DNA from: Anolis sagrei
Taxonomy: Eukaryota > Chordata > Lepidosauria > Squamata > Anolidae
Assembly (NCBI RefSeq): GCF_037176765.1
Contig: NC_090022.1
Location: 179,916,117 to 179,980,116 of the forward strand
DNA: 64,000 nt
Direction of reading: 5' to 3'
In this document: positions 44,011 through 52,671 of the stretch, piece after piece
Numbering within the stretch: position 1 is the stretch's first letter
How the letters are laid out: each line of letters starts with the position of its first letter
Notes under the pieces: generated by a model
Told to the model about the DNA's origin: nothing
The model's database searches: none
What the model saw: only the letters and a program-made list of their open reading frames with translations
Program-made: the position numbers and the translations under genes

Positions 44011-44444
44011 CTATAAAAGAATAAATTTGTATTTACATTAAGCTTATTTGACAACTGCTACAAATCTTCAGCAATGCACAAATTACATAACATACTTAAA
44101 AAATTGAAATGCCATCCCCAAAGACAACACCTCCACTATAGTCTGTTCACTATAGTCTGTTTTTATTTTCCCCTGGTATTTCAAGAATTCATTTCTGTGC
44201 TTTTAGATTTTGCACTTTACATCTGCTAGGTTTTTAATCTTCAGTTTTTGTTCTACACTGCACTTTATTTTTATTGATTGCAACTACTTTCAAAGTGTTG
44301 TATGTTTTTAATTTACCAAAATATTGCACAGAGAACTCCAGTTATCATCTATAATAAAAATAAATGACCCAACCAGCAGCCTAACTGTTAATAGACTCTA
44401 AATAATACAGAGGGAGCTAGATAATTTCTGAGGAAGGACCTTAC

Positions 44445-44582
44445 TTGATTGCTTCGGTTTTCCTGTAAAGGTGAAGTGGCATCATCAAGAAAGGTGCCGA
44501 CATTTCTTCGTTTAAGCATCTGATCATCTTTTCTGGCTTTCCTCAGCTCCACATTTACTTCCACTCGCCGCCGCCTCATTTC
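44445..44582 (-). CDS. KPNA2: KPNA2 exon 3, IBB domain
   Basis: Forty-six codons: [40 protein letters not shown] and ENRSNQ. The basic clusters RRRR and KRRN are the importin-beta-binding and autoinhibitory residues. Acceptor CATCAG, donor GTAAGG. Confidence 0.96.
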
Positions 44583-44670
44583 CTGATGGAAACACAGCAT
44601 TTTAGAACCATACTGCATCTTTTAATCACAAACAAGAGCTATAATGGAAGATAACTGTAAAATTACTCAC

Positions 44671-44778
44671 ACTGGAGTCCTTTCCTTTATTCTTGAATTT
44701 GTTCAGGCGAACAGCTGATCCTCCAGCATTCTCATTGGTAGACATTTTGAGCTTGATGTAGAGAAGTTATTTATAATT
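44671..44778 (-). CDS. KPNA2: KPNA2 exon 2 with start codon
   Basis: The ATG is at 44,745-44,743, in a fair context (AAAATGT). It encodes MSTNENAGGSAVRLNKFKNK and GKDSS (coding part 44,671-44,745). The 33 bases upstream to the acceptor TTTTCAG at 44,779 are 5-prime UTR. Start chosen by match to mammalian KPNA2. Donor GTGAGT. Confidence 0.95.
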
Positions 44779-44827
44779 CTGAAAACAAAATTTCATTTTA
44801 GATGTAAAATTTCAAACATTTTAAGCC

Positions 44828-45186
44828 GAGGGCTGGTTCACGGTCCCTTAGACCGGGGGGGGGGGGGGGGGAGACAGATTATAGCTTGAAAAAAAACATG
44901 AACATAGCACATATCTTAACGTAATGCATAAAAAAAACACCCACGGAATAACAATACAGCATTTAAAAGGAAGAATGATTTTTACCATCATAAACTTACC
45001 GGTATTTAAATGGAAAATGTGGGCCTGCTTTTGGCTGATGAGTCAAGTTAATTGGGATAGTTGTTGTGTTCCTTCAAGTTGTTTCAGACTTATGATGACC
45101 CCAAGTCTAAAGTTAAGGGCTGGGGCTGAGTAAATTATCTTGGAGGGCAGCACCCTGCCCATGGGCTTCATTTTGGGGACCCCTGA
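44828..45186 (+). mobile_element. SPIN-like hAT element in KPNA2 intron 1
   Basis: The body has GCACATATCTTAACGTAATG and GTGGGCCTGCTTTTGGCTGA, and the end reads CATTTTGGGGACCCCTG. A G-run sits at about 44,857-44,870. Diverged copy. Confidence 0.7.
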
Positions 45187-46244
45187 TTTAGAACATACAG
45201 TACAGAAATCTGAGCTGCTAGCTCCACAGGAGATAATAAATTATATAATTTAAATATTTGGCCTTCAAAATCATTAACAGTTTGTAATGATGTGATATTT
45301 TAATAGTTTTCTTGCTTCTTGAGGGGAGGAAGCTGTATTTGATTTGTTATACCTTGTTCTGGTGACTCTTATGAAAACTGCAGTGAAACAATCAGGAGGG
45401 GGGAGAATAAATAAATGTAAATCTAGGATGTTAAAACTCAGAAGCTAAATTCTATGCTCTAAAATGTCTCTGGGATGATAACCAAGAGAATTCTTGCAAA
45501 CCCTAAAAACATTTCAATCTAATAAAACCTCAGGGAATCATTTTGTTAATTTTGTTTCATAAAGGTTTCCTTATAATAATCTTGCAGTTGGATGGGCTGA
45601 CTCACAAATCCCATCTCAACTTTTGGGAGCAGCCCAAAACAATGTTCAATCAAATGTAATCACAGCAAATTCCAGGAGAAGCCTTAATTAACTCACTGAG
45701 CAGACAGGAGAGGATGCAGGGCAGCAACCAGTAGGAAATCACTCCACTGGGAGTGCAACTGAATGAGCCAAGTGACTATTTAAAGGAAGCCAATATCTTC
45801 GTGGCTGTGAGAGAGCCTGGATCTCATAAACAGGCTGAATATTTCTTATCCAAAATGTTTCGGTGAGGGAATACAACAAAGCGAAGCTAATCATATAATG
45901 TACTATCTTGGAGATGGGACCCAAATCTAAACACAAAATCTGATGATTCATATATATACCATTAGCCTGATGGTAATTTTATACATGATACTTTTAATAA
46001 TTTAGTGCATAAAACAAAGCCTGAGTACAATAAACAAAAAGGAAGCAAAGGCATCACTATTAATGACTATTTAATGTTGTTTCAAACGGGGATCAAACAG
46101 GCAGTGGTTCTGCTGTGCAGAGGATTCCATAGGAAATCGTGGAACCCATTTGAGGGCCGGATGGTGAGGGCACAAACTACAGAGATCTGATGCGCATTAA
46201 GGGCTTTCTTTCCCACATTTTGGGGGGATTCTGCTCTCTGGCCA
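45187..46244. other. KPNA2 intron 1, no recognised repeat
   Basis: About 1 kb of intron with no feature that I can name. Confidence 0.5.
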
Positions 46245-46400
46245 TTAGTTTATTTACTGTATTTATTTATTTACTGTACTTACACTCCGCTCTTCTCCCC
46301 CCCCCCCCCCCCAGAGGGGAGACTTAGGGCAGCTTACAAGCTATAGCAATAATTCAATACCAGAATCAGACAATAACAATAAAACATAATGTTAAAACTA
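46245..46400 (-). mobile_element. L2-clade LINE 3-prime stub, KPNA2 intron 1
   Basis: TTATTTATTTACTGTACTTA, a C-run at about 46,298-46,312, then GAGGGGAGACTTAGGGCAGC. This is the inverted L2-type 3-prime end. Confidence 0.6.
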
Positions 46401-46689
46401 GAAAAATATATACAAATCAATTATAAATAATCTTTTAAATGCTTAAAACATATAAAAGATCTAGCACCAACTGAGCTTTGTAAACAATGTAGTTTGAAAC
46501 TAGCTCCGAACTGCAATGAATGATCAGGGAAGCTGGGATCCATGTGGACAATTGAGGGTTTTGGAGCAATTCAAACAGGGGATACCAAACTTTCCTGTTG
46601 TAGTCACTGTGAATCATACAGTTGGTATCTCTCTCTCTGCATCCCTTTTACACACAAGTGAAGACTTAAAAGCACCAAACCGCTCACAA

Positions 46690-47205
46690 TTTGTTTATTT
46701 CATGTCAAAAGCATTGCATAAATAAATAAGTATAAAAATGATAAAATAAAGGGAGCACATAATTTTGGACCAAAAACAGGCAACAGCAATCGCATTGTCT
46801 AGTTTTAAATAGTACTTCCTCTGTGCATGAGGCAGGGCATTGTGGGCAAGTATACAGGTGCGGAGTTGTTTGTTCTGCTCCAGAGTCACACAAGGTGTAG
46901 GATTCTTCTAGGTCCCTTCCAGACAGGCCCTATATCCCAGGATCTGATCCCAGGTCTTCTGTATATCCCAGATTACTGGCAGTGGGGACTCATAATCTAG
47001 TCTAAAGCAGAAAACCTGGGATCAGATCCTGGCATATAGGGCCTGTCTGGAAGGGCACCTCGGTATTGCCATTTTGCCAAGTTGTCTTTTGATCTGCCAA
47101 ATCCACTTCTGAGTCTGTTCAGGGACTTCCAAGTACCCCAACCTTGGTTTACCCCTGGAGGAAGACCCTCGTGGGGGGCCATCCAGTTGGGATTTCCTGG
47201 TTTAA
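46690..47205 (-). mobile_element. LINE family A 3-prime region, split by a MITE
   Basis: The minus strand reads GTWKSLNRLRSGFGRSKDNL then, beyond the insertion, CDSGAEQTTPHLYTCP, as in the copy at 8.9-9.15 kb. The palindromic MITE occupies about 46,916-47,060. Confidence 0.65.
46916..47060. mobile_element. Palindromic MITE (CCTTCCAGACAGGCCC ends)
   Basis: A hairpin from CCCTTCCAGACAGGCCCTAT to ATAGGGCCTGTCTGGAAGGG. The arms include CCCAGGATCTGATCCCAGGT and its inverse. A relative of the GGCCCTTCC family but a distinct subfamily. Confidence 0.75.
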
Positions 47206-47293
47206 CTGCCCAGAGGTATGCTCTTGCTGTTGCTGGGGGAACTTAAGCAGAGTGATGGTTCTCATGAAACTTTTCCTTGATTTGAGTCTACTA

Positions 47294-47410
47294 CAGTGGT
47301 TCTCAACCTGTGGGTCCCAGGTGTTTTGGCCTACAACTCCCAAGAATCCCAGCCAGTTTACCAGCTGTTAGGATTTCTGGGAGTTGAAGCCCAAAACATC
47401 TGGGGACCCT
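47294..47410. mobile_element. hAT-type MITE, truncated
   Basis: CAGTGGTTCTCAACCTGTGG to ACATCTGGGGACCCTGGG. The last part of the right end is missing. Confidence 0.7.
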
Positions 47411-47415
47411 GGGAG

Positions 47416-48240
47416 GAGGTGCAGGTTATTACCTATAAAGCTCTAAATCAGTGGTTCTCAACCTGTGGGTCCCCAGATGTTTTGGCCTTCAACTCCCAGA
47501 AATCCTAATAGTTGGTAAACTGGCTGGGATTTCTGGGAGTTGTAGGCCAAAACACCTGGGGATCCACAGGCTGAGAACTACCACTCTAAATGGTTCTGGA
47601 CCTGCCTATCTGCGCGACCGTATCCTCCCCTATGAGCCCACACGGTGCTTAAGATCTTCCGGGGATGCTCTTCTTTTGCTCCCACCCATCTCAGGCGTGG
47701 TTGGTGGGGATGGGAGAAAGGGCATTTTCGGTGGTGGCCCCTCGTCTCTGGAACTCCCTCCCCAGGGAGATTAGGCTGGCACCTTCCCTTTCCACATTCC
47801 GCAAGGAATTAAAGACGTGGATGTTTTGTCGTGCATTCGATTAATGACTCCTATGACCTGGATCATGACCTTAATCATTATTTAATCCGAATTCCTATAT
47901 TACATCACTATTCATATTTGTAAATTAAGCTGAATTAATCCTGATACTGTTTTCATGCTATTTCCTATGCTATTATACGTTTCTACCCACCTTACTGAAC
48001 CACTTACCCTTTAATAATAATAATAACAACATCAACAACCACCAGTTTCGCATACTGGCCTCCTTCCCCCTCCAAAAATTAGTCTGCTGTTGCTTGATGC
48101 TTGTTTACTACTGTTATAGTGTTTTATGCTATTTTTAATTTGATATTTGCTACTGTTCTGTTTTTAATTCTATTCTGCCTGGACTTGGCCCCATGTAAGC
48201 CGCCTAGAGTCCCTTCAGGGAGATGGAGGAGGGGTAGAAA
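47416..48240 (+). mobile_element. L2-clade LINE 3-prime end split by a hAT MITE
   Basis: The left piece is GTGCAGGTTATTACCTATAA AGCTCTAAAT (to 47,448). The right piece from 47,584 reads NGSGPAYLRDRILPYEPTRC and then EMAFSVVAPRLWNSL-like text. A 3-prime untranslated region follows with TGTAAGCCGCCTAGAGTCCC. The two pieces join in sequence sense. Confidence 0.75.
47449..47583. mobile_element. hAT-type MITE with perfect target duplication
   Basis: CAGTGGTTCTCAACCTGTGG to CAGGCTGAGAACTACCA, flanked by CTCTAAAT at 47,441-47,448 and 47,584-47,591 (8 of 8). This fixes the family as hAT by duplication length. Confidence 0.85.
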
Positions 48241-48331
48241 ATCAAGTTCTTCTTTCATAGTATTCAACCTTATTTCTCTCACAGTTGGCAGCAACTTCCA
48301 GTCACACATTAGCTAACACATATAAAGTCTG

Positions 48332-49084
48332 TGTTGTTGTAGGTTTTTCCGTGCTATATGGCCATGTTCTAGAGGCATTCTCTCCTGACGTTTCATCTGC
48401 ATCTATGGCAAGCATCCTCAGAGGTTGTGAGGTCAGGTTTATTCGGGCTATATGGCCATGTTCTAGAGGCATTCTCTCCTGACGTTTCGTCTGCATCTAT
48501 GGCAAGCATCCTCAGAGGTTGTGAGGTCAGGTTTTTTCAGGGTAGATGGCCATGTTCTAGAGGCATTCTCTCCTGACGTTTCGCCTGCATCTATGGCAAG
48601 CATCCTCAGAGGTTGTGAGGTCATTTTTTTCGGGCTATATGGCCATGTTCTAGAGGCATTCCCTCCTGACGTTTCACCTGCATCTATGGCAAGCATCCTC
48701 AGAGATTGTGAGGTCAGTTTTTTTCGGGGTATATGGCCATGTTCTAGAGGCATTCTCTTCTGATGTTTCGCCTGCATCTATGGCATGCATCCTCAGAGGT
48801 TGTGAGATCAGGTTTTTTCGGGGTATATGGCCATGTTCTAGAGGCATTCTCTCCTGACGTTTCGTCTGAATCTATGGCAAGCATCCTCAGAGGTTGTGAG
48901 GTCAGGGTTTTTTGGGCTATATGGCCATGTTCTAGAGGCATTCTCTCCTGACGTTTCGCCTGCATCTATGGCAAGCATCCTCAGAGATTGTGAGGTCAGG
49001 TTTTTTTGGGGTATATGGCCATGTTCTAGAGGCATTCTCTCCTGACGTTTCGTCTGCATCTATGGCAAGCATCCTCAGAGGGAG
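48332..49084 (+). repeat. Eight-unit 94-bp tandem array of Penelope termini
   Basis: The CTGACG core recurs at about 48,387, 48,481, 48,575, 48,668, 48,762, 48,856, 48,950 and 49,044, a steady 94-bp step. Each unit reads GGTTTTTTCGGGCTATATGG, GTTCTAGAGGCATTCTCTCC, TGACGTTTCGCCTGCATCTA and AGCATCCTCAGAGGTTGTGA. Units differ at a few positions. It lies in KPNA2 intron 1, about 0.55 kb from exon 1. Confidence 0.9.
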
Positions 49085-49220
49085 ACCTCACAACCTCTGA
49101 GGATGCTTGCCATAGATGTAGGCGAAACGTCAGGAGAGAATGCTTCTAGAACTTATGGCCATATACCCCGAAAAAACATACAACAACCCAGTGATTCCAG
49201 CCATGAAAGCCTTCAACAAT
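49085..49220 (-). mobile_element. Inverted Penelope terminus closing the array
   Basis: AGACCTCACAACCTCTGAGG, then GGCGAAACGTCAGGAGAGAA, and the outer end AAAGCCTTCAACAATACAT. It faces the array. Outer flanks ACATATAAAGTCT (48,318-48,330) and ACATACAGAGTCT (49,221-49,233) match at 11 of 13 and look like a target duplication around array plus inverted unit. Confidence 0.75.
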
Positions 49221-49233
49221 ACATACAGAGTCT

Positions 49234-49600
49234 ACCAACAGATGTAGGTTTGAGTTATCTTGTGATTATCCAGTGTTTCATTCAGTGCTATATACCCCTG
49301 ATTCACTTGGGCAGATGAATGCCAGAGGGGGAAGCTATCTCACAAATCTCTATGCTTTTTTTCATATTCTGGTGTGAGGGAAACGTCCAGGGGAATTTAG
49401 GAGGGAGGTGAACCACCTGGACGTGAAGGAACAAACCTGAGAGGGCTTTTGGGCCTAGAAAAAGGCACATTCCCCTCAAGCCTGCCTATATTTAAAGAGA
49501 AAACAGTCCATATGACCTTCAGTTTCGGTTCTAACCGTTTCTCCCCTTCTCTAAGACTTAATGAGCCTCTCCTAGTGGAAATAATCGCCCTTAATTAAAA
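49234..49600. other. KPNA2 intron 1, near exon 1, nothing named
   Basis: Mixed sequence leading into the GC-rich first-exon region. No repeat recognised. Confidence 0.45.
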
Positions 49601-49633
49601 GAAGGAGGTGAAGAAAGCGTCTTTCCGACCCAC

Positions 49634-49740
49634 CTGGCAACAGCAGCAGCGCCTCCTTCCCGCCTCGTAGCCCGGCCTCAGAGTCTCCTCCGACACGTTG
49701 CGGCTCCAGAGGAAGAAGACGAAGGAGCAGCGGGTCGGCC
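49634..49740 (-). other. KPNA2: KPNA2 exon 1, 5-prime untranslated
   Basis: GC-rich sequence with a donor on the minus strand, GTTGCCAG|GTGGGTCGG, so the exon ends at 49,634. It lies just below paired CCAAT boxes. The upstream limit is not fixed, since the start of transcription cannot be read directly. The 103-codon frame here overlaps but runs through the donor and is not a protein. Confidence 0.6.
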
Positions 49741-49743
49741 CCG

Positions 49744-49808
49744 ATTTAAATTTCCAGCGCCTTCGCTCTCTCATTGGCCAGTTCGAGTCAAAGCAAAGCC
49801 GCCATTGG
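49744..49808 (-). promoter_or_regulatory. KPNA2: KPNA2 core promoter: two CCAAT boxes and TTTAAAT
   Basis: On the minus strand two identical GGCCAATG boxes (cores at 49,804-49,808 and 49,773-49,777) are 31 bp apart, in the same orientation. A GGCGCTGGAAATTTAAATC stretch follows. Paired CCAAT boxes about three helical turns apart bind NF-Y in cell-cycle promoters, and KPNA2 is G2/M-expressed in mammals. The TTTAAA may serve as a CHR-like or TATA-like element. That reading is inference. Confidence 0.55.
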
Positions 49809-49914
49809 CCAGTTTGAAAAGACGGAAAGGAAACTCCTCCGCCTCGCGCTGCTGGGGGAGGCGGGGCATCCCTCGAGGCCTTGAGAGTAACGTCGACCAT
49901 TGTCAACCGCCTTC

Positions 49915-50036
49915 AAGACTCCATTTCCCAGAAGGCAACGCTGCATGTTCAGACCGTTTAACTGCCAAGGGCGCCATGGGAGTTGTAGTTTTACGCGCTC
50001 TTTAACCTTCTCTGCCAAAGAGTGCTACCAAGCTTC
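49915..50036. promoter_or_regulatory. ZNF143-like motif and a MITE scrap upstream of KPNA2
   Basis: ACTCCATTTCCCAGAAGGCA at 49,918-49,937 resembles the ZNF143 (Staf) site. At 49,975-50,036 the text CATGGGAGTTGTAGTTTTAC, then AACCTTCTCTGCCAAAGAGT, matches the hAT MITE family seen at 52.34 and 62.33 kb, so part of the upstream region is transposon-derived. Confidence 0.45.
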
Positions 50037-50045
50037 AATGCCCAA

Positions 50046-50184
50046 ATACTTTCACACAGCCGCATAACCCAGAACATCAAGGCAGAAAATCCCACAGGCT
50101 CTGCTTTGAACTGAGTTATCTGAGTCCACACTGCCATATGATCCAGTTCAATATGGATTTTATTCAGCTGTGTGGAAGGGGCCT
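50046..50184. mobile_element. Palindromic MITE
   Basis: ACTTTCACACAGCCGCATAA to TCAGCTGTGTGGAAGGGGCC, with the standard middle blocks of the GGCCCTTCC family. About 140 bp. Confidence 0.75.
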
Positions 50185-50224
50185 ATGAATCATGTCATTT
50201 AGATCTGTTGTTGGTTTTTGAAAT

Positions 50225-50545
50225 GTGTGATAGATTATCATAATATTAGAATAGTATCATAATATTATATAATATCATAATATTATTCTATCATAATATT
50301 ATATTACAACATATAATATAATATGTATTATAATATTATCATAATATTATGTAATATAATAACATATAATAAAATATAATATAATATAGAGTATAATATA
50401 ATATATTATATTATAATATAATACATATTACAATATTATCATATTATATAATATATATATATAATATTATATTATATTATTATATTATAATATAATATTA
50501 TGATAGAATATTATATAATAATATCATAATATAATATTTAGAACA
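50225..50545. repeat. Extreme AT-rich palindromic block
   Basis: About 320 bases almost wholly made of ATAATATTAT-type units, with many self-complementary stretches. It lies between the KPNA2 promoter and the tRNA gene. Confidence 0.85.
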
Positions 50546-50582
50546 CGGTTCAAAATGAAAATGATGTCCTAATCAATACTTG

Positions 50583-50790
50583 GGATGCATCTGCACTGTA
50601 GAATTAACGCAGTTCGATACTACTTTAACCCCCATGGCTCAATAATCTGGAATCTTTAGGTTTGTAATTTGGTGAGGCAAAAAATAGCTTGGCAGAGGAG
50701 GCCCAGACCTTATATTAAAAAAATATCATTGAGTCAAAGCAGTTAAAGCGGTGCCAAACCGCATTAATTTGGCAGTGTAGATGTAGCCTA
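50583..50790. mobile_element. hAT-like MITE (GCATCTGCACTGTAGAATTA ends)
   Basis: GGATGCATCTGCACTGTAGA to its inverse GGCAGTGTAGATGTAGCC, with arms holding ACTACTTTAACCCCCATGGC and its counterpart. Further pieces of the family are at 52.34, 52.97, 54.87, 56.57 and 62.33 kb. Confidence 0.65.
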
Positions 50791-50984
50791 TGGCAAGACG
50801 AAGGTAAGCTATCAGCCACCCAGGCAAGGCACTGTTCTGTCATTCCTGGTTGATCTCAAACTTGCAAGCGCTTCCATGCATGGACGTGTAAAATATACAC
50901 GTATCTTCCATTCACACGTGACAAGGAAAACAGCACTCAAGGTGGGAAACGCCTTCCTTGCCCTCCGGCGTTCTATATGCAAAT

Positions 50985-51172
50985 AGACTGGCTGAGTGGG
51001 CGGGGCTAGAGCGGCATTAAAGGGCGGTCGCTTAGACCGAATAGGACGGAGAGGGGCGTGGCTTATTTTAAGAGAGGGGACTGAAGGCCTGGATTGCAGA
51101 CAGGAAGTAGGCGTGGCCAAGCATATCCGGGCGGGGCGCTTAGAGTGCGGCGCTCAGCCGTTTTTGCCGGGT
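50985..51172 (+). promoter_or_regulatory. GC-rich, CpG-containing region before the tRNA gene
   Basis: GTGGGCGGGGCTAGAGCGG, GAGGGGCGTGGCTTATTTTA, an ETS-like CAGGAAGTAG and CCGGGCGGGGCGCTTAG lie in the 190 bases before the tRNA. It looks like an open promoter-type island rather than decayed intergenic DNA. It may aid pol III transcription or mark an unseen pol II start. Confidence 0.4.
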
Positions 51173-51245
51173 GACCCAGTGGCCTAATGGATAAGGCATC
51201 AGCCTCCGGAGCTGGGGATTGTGGGTTCGAGTCCCATCTGGGTCG
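51173..51245 (+). tRNA. tRNA-Arg, anticodon CCG
   Basis: A 73-base tRNA with all arms pairing. Acceptor GACCCAG with CTGGGTC, D arm GCC/GGC, anticodon stem TCAGC/GCTGG with loop CTCCGGA (CCG at 51,206-51,208), T arm GTGGG/CCCAT with TTCGAGT loop. The A box TGGCCTAATGG and B box GGTTCGAGTCC are intact, the discriminator is G, and TTTT at 51,256-51,259 is a pol III stop. No intron. It decodes CGG. It looks functional and sits between KPNA2 and the C17orf58-like gene, where human also has a tRNA-Arg-CCG as I recall. Confidence 0.96.
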
Positions 51246-51255
51246 TGCCTTGTTG

Positions 51256-51259
51256 TTTT
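51256..51259 (+). terminator. Pol III T-run terminator
   Basis: TTTT eleven bases after the tRNA 3-prime end, the minimal pol III stop. Confidence 0.7.
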
Positions 51260-51471
51260 GCAGGGAGGCCCAAATTCGTGGAGTGTCTTTCTCATTTTGA
51301 TAGCAGACATCTGAGCCATCCTTCGAGTAGATCCGGCTGGAACGGATGAGGTTTTGAATTAGCCCACTGTGGCAAAGTCTTCCTCTTTGCATGCCATGCA
51401 ACAAATGCTCCCAATGATTTAAGGGCCCTTCTTATATTTAAACGACTTTAGTGGGTAGTCCTCTATCTTCT

Positions 51472-52040
51472 TCTATATAAATAAAAATGTAATGTTCGTT
51501 TGTGGGATTAACAGAACTCAAAAAACACTGGGGGAACTGACACCAAATTTGGACACAAGACACCTAACAACCCAATGTATGTCCTTCACTCAAAAAATAT
51601 TGATTTTGTCATTTGGGAGTTGTAGTTGCTGGGATTTATAGTTCGCCTACAATCAAAGAACATTCTGAACCCCACCAACGATGGAATGGCACGCAGTTCT
51701 CCCATGACCAACAGAAAATACTGGTAGGGTTTGGTGGGCAGTGTCCTTTCCTTTTGGAGTTGTAGTTCACCTACATCCAGAGAGCACTGTGCACTCAAAC
51801 ACTGATGGATCTGGACCAAACTCAGCACGAATACTCAATATGCCCAAATGTGAACACTGGTGGAGTTTGGGGGAAATCGAATCTTGACATTTGGGAGTTG
51901 TAGTTGCTGGGATTTGTAGTTCACCTACAATCACAAAGCATTCTGAACCCCACCAATTATAGAATTGGGCCAAACCTCCCACACAGAACCCCCATGACCA
52001 CCAAAGTGGGCCACAGCAACGCATGGCAGGGGATGGCTAG
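51472..52040 (+). mobile_element. Helitron D, first of a head-to-tail pair
   Basis: TCTATATAAATAAAAATGTA to the hairpin GGCCACAGCAACGCATGGC and GGATGGCTAG at 52,040. The body has the two-block module (TGTCATTTGGGAGTTGTAGT, CACCTACATCCAGAGAGCAC). Its CTAG abuts the next element without a spacer. Confidence 0.85.
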
Positions 52041-52300
52041 TCTATATAAATAAAAATGTAATGTTCATTTGTGGGATTAACAGAACTCAAAAACCACTGG
52101 ACGAATTGACACCAAATTTGGACACAAGACACCTATCAGGCCAGTGACCATCACTCAAAAAAAAAACCCACTGAAAAACCAAAAAATAAATAGCCAAAAA
52201 ATAAAAAAATTACAATGCATGTGCAAAACACACATATATACACACACAAAGAACATATATGCAGACTGGGCCACAGCAACGCGTGGCAAGGGATGGCTAG
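52041..52300 (+). mobile_element. Helitron E, second of the pair
   Basis: Begins TCTATATAAATAAAAATGTA at the base after D ends. Ends with hairpin GGCCACAGCAACGCGTGGC and GGATGGCTAG, then T. Only 260 bp, with the middle module missing. Confidence 0.85.
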
Positions 52301-52339
52301 TTCAGAATAAAATGGGCTTCCAACGGGGAAACGGGAGCA

Positions 52340-52446
52340 TTTTTACACTGGGAGTTGTAGTTTTATAAGGTCTTTAACCTCGTATGCCAAATAGTACTAG
52401 ACCTTACCAAACTACAAATCCCATGGTTGCATGCCGTTGAGCCAGC
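52340..52446. mobile_element. hAT-like MITE fragment
   Basis: CTGGGAGTTGTAGTTTTATA, then TACCAAACTACAAATCCCAT. Matches the middle of the family at 50.58 and 62.33 kb. Confidence 0.55.
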
Positions 52447-52670
52447 CAAAGTGGGGTTTTTTCGTATCAGGAGTGACTTGAGAAACTGCAAGTCGCTTCT
52501 AGTGTGGGATAATTGGCTGTCTGCGAGGATGTTGCTCAAGGGACGTCCGGATGTTTTGATGTTTTACCACCCTTATGGGAGGCTTCTCTCATGTCCCTGC
52601 ATGGGAAGCTGGAGCTGACAGAAGAAGCTCATCTGCACTCTCCCCTGATTCAATCCTGTGGTATCGAAAG
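52447..52670 (-). mobile_element. tRNA-derived SINE (ACA-type), 5-prime truncated head
   Basis: The plus strand starts with the tail inverse (TTTTTTCGTATCAGGAGTGA) and runs to GCACTCTCCCCTGATTCAAT, near the B box. The rest of the tRNA-like head is lost. Confidence 0.7.
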
Positions 52671-52671
52671 T

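Larger units (their letters stand above)
34985..49760 (-). other. KPNA2: KPNA2 gene, importin subunit alpha-1, full extent
   Basis: Importin alpha is the adaptor of classical nuclear import: it binds basic nuclear localisation signals in the cytoplasm and links them to importin beta. The ten coding exons join in phase to 528 residues against about 529 in human. The order is start and importin-beta-binding (IBB) domain (exons 2-3), ARM repeats (exons 4-10) and an acidic tail (exon 11). The text is near-identical to mammalian KPNA2 ([33 protein letters not shown]). All introns are GT-AG. The non-coding exon 1 is about 4.9 kb upstream of exon 2. Introns hold L2, SPIN-like, Helitron, MITE and Penelope insertions, but none disrupts an exon. 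KPNA1/3/4 paralogues are excluded by the N- and C-termini (MSTNENAG, DETDTFNF). Confidence 0.96.

Noticed and set aside
43757-44041. Plus-strand frame over KPNA2 exon 4
   Set aside because: Shadow of the coding exon on the other strand, running into a SPIN-like element.
48124-48965. Repetitive frames of the LEHGHIARK and LAIDAGETSGENASRTWPY type
   Set aside because: These are translations of the 94-bp Penelope-terminus array. The period is not a multiple of three and the frames shift with it, so it is not a repeat protein.
48332-49084. CRISPR-like regular spacing
   Set aside because: Direct units of 94 bp without unique spacers, in a vertebrate intron. It is a tandem repeat of a transposon end.
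49595-50018. Minus-strand frames of 76-103 codons at the KPNA2 promoter
   Set aside because: GC-rich leader and promoter sequence. The frame crosses the exon 1 splice donor and is not the KPNA2 start.
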